The notes under the pieces: model-generated
What the model was told of the DNA's origin: nothing
Seen by the model: only the letters and a program-made list of their open reading frames with translations
Database searches by the model: none
In this document: piece by piece, positions 31,919 through 41,600 of the stretch
Numbering within the stretch: position 1 is the stretch's first letter
Layout of the letters: each line of letters begins with the position of its first letter
Assembly: GCA_948146395.1 (NCBI GenBank)
Contig: OX411558.1
Coordinates: 37,274,850 to 37,338,849, forward strand
Length of the DNA: 64,000 bases
Source of the DNA: Fragum whitleyi
Lineage: Eukaryota > Mollusca > Bivalvia > Cardiida > Cardiidae
Direction: 5' to 3'
Translations under genes and position numbers: made by a program

Positions 31919-32725
31919 AATTTGAAATGTTTGTATTTGTGCTTAGTTTTAAAGAAATTAGCTGGAATCGAAATGTGCAAAGTTTGTTTTTTATTTGCTT
32001 GTTTATTTATTTATATTTTTTTCTGAGTATATAACTTGTAATATGAATTGAAGTAAATATTTACAGATATTGACAAAAAAAGAAATAAAAAATGTCTCTT
32101 GTATAAACGTGTCTCTTTATTTCCTTTTAGCCTCCTGGTATACTATACTTTCACTGAGCCTGGTTAGCTCTAAAACCTGAGGTCATTAGTTTGATATTCG
32201 ATGGTGACAAGTTTCATCTTATACACTGCCCTCCAAAAGTTTCTTCACACACACTTCTTTTAAAGACCTTAGCTTAAGTAATTTAAAACAAAGTTTTATA
32301 TTATTTTTATTGATAAAATGTATACTTTATATCTTTATTGCAATGTATCAATTAAGAAGCAATACCAGAAATGGCAAAATCATGTAAAATCAACAAAATC
32401 AGAATAGTTCACCATTTTGCCAAATTTTCTATCAAGGGGATCACCTTCTGTCAATATTTAGTGTAGCCTCCATTAGCAGGTAAGACAGCCTGAACATGCA
32501 TCTAGGCATGCTATTTACAAGCCTCTCACAACGTTCCACTGATAATCAGCATTTTCTCCTTTTGTCTCATTATTTTCTGTTATACATTGTTCTAAAATAG
32601 TATCTTTATCAACAGACATTTTGTCGTCTAAAGTAGCTTTCAAATGGGAATAATCAGATTTTAAGTAATAAAAACTAATCTATAACTTTGTTTAACAAGT
32701 ATCTGGTGTTGTATGCAACACATAA

Positions 32726-33823
32726 AGTCCCCTACCGGCTTCACATTGACTCAATATGGTAATCAATAATAGATTAAGATGAACAAGTCATCAAAATAAT
32801 TGTCAAACATATGAAATGTTATGCCCAAAATTTCAGAAATATAATTCAAATGACTTGAATAAAGTTACTAAAAGATCAATGATTTGTAATTGCTACCATA
32901 GCAAGTGTAATTTTATAAAATAAGAACAACGGTAATCTAAATGTTTAGTGATATTTTTTGCAAGCAAGTTTTCAGCGATCTTAATAAATTATAAAGACCT
33001 TAAACAAGACTTACATGAGTTGTTGTCTCTGCTGTGCCCACTATACAATTCATGCAAGCAATAGACAGATGCAAGAAATAGTATTAATAACAGTTACCTT
33101 GTCTGATCCAAGATGTTTTTCTTCAGTCTTGTTGGTAAGAAATGAGAACTTTCACTGGAGGTGATTAATACTGCTGCATCACCACCCTGACTAACATGGA
33201 TTATAATTTTTTTTACATTTTAAAACAGGTTTCATCAAGTTAGCTTGCTTAGTTATTAAGTTATTGCAGGATCCATTTTTTGCCATATTTTCACTATTTC
33301 AGTTACCATAGCACTTTTTGTCAAAGAACAAAGATAAAATGATGTGCATAATCTACACATTGCCATCTAGTCATATACCAAGTCTCATCAAATTAGCTTG
33401 CTTACTTATTAACTTATCGCAGGATCCAATATTTTTTGCCATATTTTCACTATTTCCGTAACCATAGCAACAACAATTTTAGTCTAAAAACAAAAATAAA
33501 ATGATGTGCATAATCTACACATTGCCATATAGTCATATACCAAGTCTCATCAAACTAGCTTGCTTAGTTATTATCTTATCGCAGGATCCCATTTTTGGCC
33601 ATATTTTCACTATTTCTGTAACCATAGCAACCTCAATTTAAGTCGAAAAACAAAAATAAAATGATGTGCATAATCTACACATTGCCATCTAGTCATATAC
33701 CAACTTTCATCAAAAACGCTTGCTTAGTTATTAAGTTATCGCGGGATCCAGATTTGAGCGGACGGACGGACAGACGGAGGGCAAACCTATAGTCCCCTCC
33801 GGTATGAACACCGGTAGGGGACT
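32726..33823. mobile_element. Pearl-like element with AGTCCCCTACCGG terminal repeats
   Basis: AGTCCCCTACCGG at the left is exactly inverted at the right as CCGGTAGGGGACT. The right end also folds locally with AGTCCCCTCCGG. About 3.3 core units of ~158 bp (CTTGCTTAGTTATTA, CGCAGGATCC, TTCACTATTTC, TGATGTGCATAATC) occupy 33220-33740, followed by GGACGGACGGACAGACGGAG. No ORF. Confidence 0.85.
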
Positions 33824-33924
33824 AAAAAGATTAAAGCTGAAAATCTTATAAATGAAATGTGTTTGAAGGATCTTTTGGAGGGCAGTGTATTTATAATTTT
33901 GCAAAAGTCAACAGATAAAACAGT

Positions 33925-34050
33925 GCAAACGTTTTGCCAATTTTACCCCGCTTTGCACACAAGTGCATGTGCAAAGTTGGGTATATTTGGCAAACAGTTG
34001 GCACCATTTTGTCATCCTTAATGCAGGGCTGGGTTCATGGCATTTTTTCA
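33925..34050 (+). repeat. Interspersed repeat with TACCCCGCTTTGCACAC palindrome
   Basis: TTACCCCGCTTTGCACACAA followed by GTGCAAAGTTGGGTATA forms an imperfect hairpin. A related palindrome with the same 3' text (TTTTGTCATCCT) lies at 55495-55590. Confidence 0.6.
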
Positions 34051-34069
34051 CTTTTCCCAACCAGGCAGG

Positions 34070-34210
34070 GAGCCACTGTCATAGCGCAGTTGGTAATGCG
34101 TCAGCCTGTCAATCTAGAGGTCCCTGGTTCGATCCCCGACAACGGCACCCATTCTTTCCGACTATTTGCCTCTCACCATTGAGGGTAAAACCCCATTCAA
34201 ACAAACAAAA
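34070..34210 (+). mobile_element. SINE family 1, internally deleted
   Basis: The intact tRNA-like head has AGCGCAGTTGGTAATGCG and GGTTCGATCCCC. Most of the body is missing, and it joins directly to a CCCCATTCAAACAAAC tail. Confidence 0.82.
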
Positions 34211-34273
34211 CACACCAGGCTGGCTTTGTATTCCTTGTCAGTAACATTTACCTGGCAGTATGCTTTGACCACA

Positions 34274-34566
34274 TGGGCGTAGCTAGGATTCTGAAATTTA
34301 AACAAACTCAGAAGGCGACCAACATATAGGATGAATATATAGGATAATGGCGATATACTGACTGCGGCAAAAGATTAATGTCCTCCGTTGGCTCTCCTTT
34401 TCAATGATTTGAGAGTTGGAGAATTATCACAACATCATAATTACAGCTTCAATAAACTACAAGCTGTAGTTTCGATGTTATGATAATTCACTTACGACAT
34501 TTTTCGAAAGAGGATTTATTTCAATTGCCCATGTGTGTAATGTGTGTAATGGTAGTTACGCCCTTG
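34274..34566. mobile_element. MITE with GGGCGTA terminal repeats
   Basis: GGGCGTAGCTAGGATT at the left and TAGTTACGCCC at the right are inverted relatives. A central hairpin is ACTACAAGCTGTAGT. It is in the opposite orientation to the copies at 54.1 and 54.7 kb. Confidence 0.72.
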
Positions 34567-34643
34567 GATCATATCCTTTATAGTCTAGATTTGATCAAGG
34601 TTTTTTCCTGCTCAATAATTAATCTCCTTCCATTATTTAACAG

Positions 34644-34952
34644 CCCCCATCATAGCGCAGTGGTAGCACGTCAGACTATCATTTCATTTCATTTCATTTC
34701 ATTTCATTATCATTAGGTTTGATTCCTGACCGCGGCACACATCCTTTTGGACTATTTGTCTTCCACAAATGGGTTGATAATCGTTTCTTCTGTGGGCTAG
34801 CAGCTGGAGGCTGGAAAAGGATTTAAACGTAATACTGGTGTGATAATTCAACTACCAGGGATCCTTTGTTAGGGGCGCCAGCCGCCACAAAAAGCTACAA
34901 GATTGATGAAAGCAGCATAAAACCCAATTGTAACCAATCAATCATTTAACAT
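34644..34952 (+). mobile_element. SINE family 1 with ATTTC expansion
   Basis: The head CATAGCGCAGTGGTAGCACG runs to GTCAGACTATC, where the family's next word is replaced by about six ATTTC units. It then resumes at GGTTTGATTCCTGACCG and continues to the tail. Confidence 0.82.
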
Positions 34953-35269
34953 AGATCCATGGCTGAAATACATGTAACAACCTACTAATGGCTCGTTGGC
35001 CGAGTGGTTAGCGTGTTTGAGTTAGGACCACGATAGAAATAAGAGTCATTCGACCCTTTATCGTGTTATACTCGAGTTACAAAAAAAAAACAACCTACTG
35101 ATGGCTGACAACAAAATATTCATAATTGCCTTAAAACATATAATGCAGTAACAACTATTTTGAACCATCTGGAATGTGTGAAAAGTACCAACAGTAGAAA
35201 ATGTTCAAAGAGAAAATGTTTTCATTCTTGTCAGGGCGCTGACCACTTATAAATTATTGTGGTGTCTGT

Positions 35270-35466
35270 TGGCTAGAGGTAGAATGTCTCTTGGCCCTAA
35301 GGTCCTGAGTTGGATTCCCGGGTGCAGCTTCTGATCTTTGTTATTTCATTGAACATTCGGCATGAGTAATTGGGAATTTTCAGGAAGCAGAATCAAGAGA
35401 GATTAATCTAAGATGTAAGAAATTATTTCCCAATTGATGCAAAACAAATGGGTTTAAACCAAACTT
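35270..35466 (+). mobile_element. SINE family 2
   Basis: It matches 31505-31730 (GCTAGAGGTAGAATGTCTCT, GTCCTGAGTTGGATTCCC, GAGATTAATCTAAGATGTAA, GGGTTTAAACCAAAC). Confidence 0.78.
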
Positions 35467-35700
35467 ATAAAATTGAAAAGTATTTCAATCAATTGAAAAA
35501 AATCCAAAAAATCTAAGATACTGGAAAATGCTATTCTTCAGGCATAGGTCACTAGAAATGGAGGCATTCTTCTAGATAAAGGCAATGAAAAAAAAAATTA
35601 TCATAAAACTTATTTTGATTTTACAGAATTTTCCTTTCAAAATGCAAGTTTGCCATTTAATGTATGTCCATAAAATTAATTCAGTTTCAAAGTAAATGAA

Positions 35701-37055
35701 ACTAGAAAGCCATGAATGGCTTGAGTCGCTCCACAGGCTTGAAATTCTTGTAAAAGCAAATAAATGTTTTGACTAGATTTTTAGATATTTTGGGTTCTAC
35801 TGATGTTGATATGATTTTCAAAGTTTCAACTATATAACAGATAGAGAAATGACCTCTGCTATTAAAAGACATATTTTTCATCAAATCAAAATAATTTTTG
35901 ACTGCATGATAATGGGTCACCCAAAGATCATACCAAAAATGTTTGATTGATATCCATCATTTACATTCTGAGAAAATGTTTTTCATAGTTTCCACTATTT
36001 AACATATTGAGAATTGACCTCCACCCATTAAATGTATATTTTTCATCCAATAAAAATAATTTTTGGTACACTGATAAAGGGTCACTCAAGTATCATTCCA
36101 GTGAATTTTAATTGATATCCAAAAATCAAATTCTGAGAAAATGATTTTCAAAATTTCCACTATATAACATATAAAGAAATGACCTCTGCCCATAAAATGC
36201 ATATTTTTCATCCAATCAAAATAATTTTTGGTAAATTGATAAAGTGTTACTCAAGGATCATTCCAGTGAAATTTGGTTGATATCCATCAGTTACATTCTG
36301 AGAAATGATTTTCAAAGTTTCCACTATATAACATATAGAGAAATGACCTCCGCCCATAAAATACATATTTTTCATCCAATCACAATGATTCTTTGTAAAC
36401 TGATAAAGGGTCACTCAAGGATCATTCAAGTGAAATTTGGTTAATATCCATCGGTTACATCCTGAGAAAATGATTTTCAAAGTTTCCACTATATAACATA
36501 TAGAGAATTGACCTCCGCACATAAAATACAAATTTTTCATCCAATCACAATGATTTTTTGTAGACTGATAAAGGGTCACTCAAGGATCATTCAAGTGAAA
36601 TTTGGTTGATATCCATCAGTTAGATTAAGAGAAAATGATTTTCAAAGTTTCCACTATATAACATATAGAGAAATGACCTCCGCCCATAAAATGCATATTT
36701 TCCATCCGATCACAATGATTTTTTGTAGACTGATAAAGGGTCACCCAAGGATTATTCATGTAAAATTTAATTGGTATCCATTGATTAGAATCAGAGAAAA
36801 CTCACTTTTTACCATATTTGGAAATAAGCCATGCCCATTAAATCCATGTTTTTCATTGGATCAAAATTTCTTGAACAACTTTGAAAGAGGGTCACCCAAG
36901 GATCATTCCTGTGAAGTTTGGTTGAAATCCATCCAGTAGTTTCTGAGGAGAAGATTTTTAAAGAAAAGTTTACGACCGGACGCACGGACGGACGGACGCA
37001 CGACGGACACAACGCCATGACAATAGCCCCAGTGGCTTTCAGCCAGTGGAGCTAA
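35701..37055 (+). mobile_element. Pearl-like element inserted at a U6 remnant
   Basis: It has the same termini as the 24.2-kb element (ACTAGAAAGCCATGAATGGC to CCAGTGGCTTTCAGCCAGTG, GAGCT). About eight core units are followed by GGACGGACGGACGCACGACG. In the right duplicate, the flanking AAGTAGATGAA leads directly into the U6 terminator, so the insertion lies at the 3' end of the duplicated U6. Confidence 0.85.
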
Positions 37056-37070
37056 AAAAAAATGAATCTG

Positions 37071-37132
37071 GAGCCATGATAATCTTCTCTGTATTGTTCC
37101 AATTTCAGTTTATGTACAGCCGAGGCATGTAC
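37071..37132 (-). pseudogene. U6 snRNA pseudogene (3' half lost)
   Basis: On the - strand it reads from GTACATGCCTCGGCTGTAC through the ATA-AACT and GGAACAATACAGAGAAGAT region to ATCATGGC, and then stops matching. The substitutions, the internal deletion and the adjacent element show it is dead. It is the paralogue of the intact gene at 52.7 kb. Confidence 0.85.
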
Positions 37133-37617
37133 ATAAATGATAAGAAATTTTATAAAAGATTAAAAATTATATGTTATACATGTATTACTGAAAAATATTT
37201 GCATAATATATTAAGGAGAAATAACCAACCTCTTATTAATGTTATAATGTTCCTATTAATAAGGAAATGCATTCAGTTAATCTACATCAATGAACAATTC
37301 ATTACAAAGAAGTATTAGATTATGGTTCAGGCCCATAAGTCAGAAGTTGGAAATCAAATTTTGTTATTATTCACGATTTCTATTACAGTTTTCAAATGAC
37401 CTAAGCTCCAGATAAGCAAATAAACAAGAAATCAATGGGTAACCAGGTATTTGTTATCAATACTACAATATTGTGAGTAGAGAGATACTAGGAAAATGAA
37501 ACCCAAACAGACACATACATTTGAAGTGATAAAAAAAACAACAACCTGGAATCATGGAACCACTGCAAGCTATAACCATTCCTACCTGACAACTTGTCCA
37601 GAAGCATTTACCAGGAA

Positions 37618-37621
37618 GTAT
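37618..37621. other. GTAT target-site duplication, left side
   Basis: GTAT immediately precedes the first LTR and recurs immediately after the third LTR at 51722-51725. No copy flanks the middle LTR. This marks the whole double element as derived from one integration. Confidence 0.8.
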
Positions 37622-38483
37622 TGTAGCGTTCCTGCTAGGAACCCGAGCGGATATATGGCTTCACACCTAACACTTGCCTCAACAAGGCAACTCTCGTGAT
37701 TCCACTTCACTGAGGCTTATGGGCCTCAAATCAGCGGCCTCAATGACTCCTGCTTCAATGAAGTTGAATCACACCAGCTTCAGGGAGGTGTCCTCCTTGA
37801 AGCCCTATCTATAGGTCAATTGCGGCAATCGTGCCGACTCTTAAGATCTACGAGCTGTAGCTTATGGTGACCGATGACTCAATAAGCCAGCTTCAATGAC
37901 GTCTTCTTCGACTACAAATAGGTTTCACGACCCGGGCAGCAGAGTGTTGTACTAATCCTATGGCCATCAATAAAGCGGGGCTTCCTTGAAGGTGTGGAGG
38001 GAGGTTTCAACACTGGATATCACCCAAAGACCTGAATTATATTTGTACCATCCGCACAGCTTGATGAACAAACCCGGACTGACTAAATCAGTAGGAACAG
38101 CCATTTATATACTATGTATAACATCGCCCCCTAGCGGATAACAAGGACGCCACCATATGGACCACGAGTATTACCGGAGTTCGACGGAAAGAACCGATCC
38201 TATAACTACTATAATTAATAAGCGTCTGTTGAGTACGTTCAAACGTGACCGGCCGTAACTTTGCTTGGGCCTATTCTTAACCACTTCCAACTTATAAATG
38301 GTATTAAATAATGGAAAGTAAATCACTGATACAAATAAAATCCCTAACAAATTATATTTATGGAGGAGAAACCTACCAAAGTACAATATAAACCCGATCT
38401 TTTCTGCTATGTAAATGTCGTCGTTTGTATAAATGGGAATAACTTTCGAAAACTGTATATGTATATTTCCTACTTTCGTTACA
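37622..38483 (-). repeat. LTR 1 (3' LTR of copy 1)
   Basis: It runs TGTAGCGTTCC to CTTTCGTTACA and is 862 bp. The adjoining internal sequence on the - strand, GGAGGCGTGGGTAA, is the expected polypurine-tract position but is not a clean purine run. A 106-codon frame on the - strand spans the LTR and repeats in LTR 2. It has no recognisable motif. Confidence 0.97.
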
Positions 38484-38668
38484 TTACCCACGCCTCCGAT
38501 TTACTCGCGTCCTCGCGAGGTCTAGGATTAAACAAAGACAAAATTATTTTATGAAAATAAGACGAACCTTCATATATTCTCTATATTATATAAAAAAAAT
38601 AGGATTTTCTGTTCCCTGGTGACTAGAAATAATGATGAAAATAAAAGCACGAGAGTATATATCCACAG

Positions 38669-41600
38669 TTACTTGTACTCCAAGTCTATCTCGACCCCTC
38701 CTTCTGCTTTCAGGCGCACTACCATACTTCTGGGGTTGATATCTCCCTGTGGTAAGTACTGTCCGATCCTGAATGTCTGATCCTCCTCTTGGGTCCTGCA
38801 GGCTGATTCAGTGATGAACAGATCCTCACCATCCTCCTGTACTTTAATTTTACTTTTATGGAGCCGGCCATCTCTACCAGACGCACAGGTCAACTTTACT
38901 ACAGGTGGCCTAACTGCTAATGGGACTCGAGGTGCCATCTCCGGAATCACAGCTGTCAGAGGTGTAGAGGTTGCTGACCTCACTGGCATATTGATCTTGT
39001 CTCCACTTGCCATGGCTGCCTCTACCTTGCCACTTGTGTTAGGGGAAGGGGATCTCGAACGCGGAGAAGTTACAGTCTCTGACACTTTCCTCCTCTTTGG
39101 GGCCAGAACTGGAGTAGGTCGCGTCGGCTTCGAAATAATTCTGCCCTCTGCAACGTCTTGCTTCTCCTCTCCTACTTCCACATCCGACTGGTCCTCCCAA
39201 TCACTTGATCTGGTGTCCTTGGTTGTGCCCTCGTCATTGACGTGCTTCCTTCTAACATGTTGTAAGTAGTACTTCCGGCAGCTAAATGTTTTCTTGCACT
39301 CATCACACCCAACGTTCTTTGTAACACACTTTTCCACGTGGTAGCGGTAGTCCTCTGGTGTTGCCAGGACCTCATCGCAATTAGCGCATATCATCTTTGC
39401 CTTTCTCTCCGTGACTTTGGTTCTTGCCATTGACATATCCCTGGAAAGAGATAAAACATAATCGTTTAACCATGCTGGCTTACGCCTCTCTCTCTTAGGC
39501 TGAAAAGAGACTTCATAATCTTGACTTAAATCAGCATTTTCTAGCGGACTTTCGTTTGAACTATTTTCAAAAGACTCCCCAGATAAAATTTGCTTTTTGC
39601 AGGGTCTTAATCTATCGCAATGAATAACTTGGATATTGTTTGACCTCCCACAATTTACTTTATATAAAACATCAGATACTTTTTCTGTGATTTCGTAGGG
39701 TCCTCTCCAATAGGAGGTAAACTTTGAGGAGCAACCTATTTTCTTAACAGGAAAATAAACATAGACCTTATCGTTTACCCGAAATTTGTCATAAGATAAT
39801 TTGCTGTCATGGTATTGCTTTTGTCTTTTCATAGATTCTCCAGTATTTTGTCTAACGACGCGATGGGCTACTTCTAATCTTTCTTGCAGTTCCCAAACCC
39901 ACTGATTGATGGGGAGTTCTTTAATTGATGGGGGCATTTCATACATAAGATCAAGCGGACAAGTCGTTTCACGACCTAGCATACACTGATTTGGTGTAAA
40001 GCCAGTTGTTTCGTGTTCAGATGAACGGTAGGCCATCATGACCAATTGAAGGTGCTCGTCCCAGTCTGTGTGATTTTCGTTGACAAACGCACTAAGCATG
40101 GTGACTAACGTTTTGTTAAATCGCTCGACCATGCCATCTGACATGGCGTGATATGGTGTAGTTCTTGTCTTCTCTATTTGCAGAATCCTACACATTTCTG
40201 AGAAGAGCTGGCACTCAAATTGGCGACCTTGGTCAGAGTGAATTAGCCGCGGAACCCCAAAACGAGAGATGACCTGGTTTACCAGAACTGAAGCAACGGT
40301 TTTTGCTTCTATATTAGGCAAGGCATGACATTCTGTCCATTTCGTAAAGTAGTCACCTATGACTAGAATATATCTATTCCTGTTATCGGTTTCTGGAAGT
40401 TCACCAAGTATGTCGATTGCAATCCTTTCCATAGGATAGCCACTTCTTACTATTTCCATAGGGGCACGTTTGGTTTTTATAGGATCTTTACGCTTGGTAC
40501 ATGCCTCACATGCACTGACATAAGTCTTGATATCGTTTTTCATTCCAGGCCAATAGTAGCGTTGACTAACTCGGCGTATTGTCTTTTTAATACCAAGATG
40601 GCCTGAAGCCCTTATATCATGAGAGTATTTCAGGACCTCTCTTCTCTTCTGCAGTGGTAGAACTCCTTGCCAGATTACTTGGTCGGTATCTTTTATCTCG
40701 CGACATCTCATAATGAGGCCATTTCTTACTTGAAGCTGCTCCCATTGTGAAAGCAAGGTTTTTAAGAAATAGCCCTCACACCCTATGACTTGTTTGTCAG
40801 GTTTTGAGCCTGCATCGATCCAAACTCGCAATTTATTGAGATCGGTGTCCTGTCTTTGTGCTTCTTTTAAATCGATTGCCTCGTTTGCTTCCTTAGTACC
40901 AACTTTATTTATTTGGTTATTCACATGGCTACTCTGGCCACATTGTTTACATGGAGAGCGACTTAACCCATCAGCGTTTCCATGTCTTTTTCCAGCACGG
41001 TGCTCTATCTTCATAATGTAAGGAGACAAAACCTCCAACCATCGAGCTACCTGTCCTTCCGGATTCTTGAACCGCATGAGCCATCGCAACGAGCTGTGAT
41101 CAGTCCGAACTGTGAAAGGCTTTCCATAAAGGTAATGACGGAAATACCTGACAAAATGAACCAAGGCAAACAATTCTTTTCTGGTAACACAGTACCTACG
41201 TTCAGCCTTCGTCAGACTTTTACTTGCGTAGGCAACGACTCTTTCCTGTCCATCAATCTTCTGCGACAAAACTGCCCCGATTCCAAAATCGCTAGCATCC
41301 GTGTCAAGAATAAACTCCTTAGTGAAATCGGGATGAACCAAAACAGGGTCTTTGCACAGACTTTGTTTCAGCCTCAAAAATGCTTGCTGGCAATCGTCAG
41401 ACCACTTAAATTGGACCCCCTTTTCAGTCAACCTATGAAGAGGTTTTGCAATTTCAGAAAACCCCTCGACGAACCTACGGTAGTAGCCACATAGCCCTAG
41501 AAAAGATCTGACATCTGTTACGTTTCTGGGCTGGGTCCATTCCTGGATAGCACTTGTCTTTGCTGGATCAGTCTTTATACCTTCGGCCGTCACAATGTGA

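Larger units (their letters stand above)
34950..37480 (+). repeat. Left copy of a diverged segmental duplication
   Basis: Colinear blocks match 52023-53160: GTGTGAAAAGTACCAACAGT, GGTCACTAGAAATGGAGG, the U6 remnant, CAGTTAATCTACATCAAT, and GAAGTTGGAAATCAAATTTT up to CAGATAAGCAAA. It has since gained a SINE (35270-35466) and a pearl-like element (35701-37055). Confidence 0.88.

Noticed and set aside
38171..38491. 106-codon frame in the LTR, repeated at 44790-45110
   Set aside because: It lies almost wholly in the LTR, has no known motif and is probably a chance frame.
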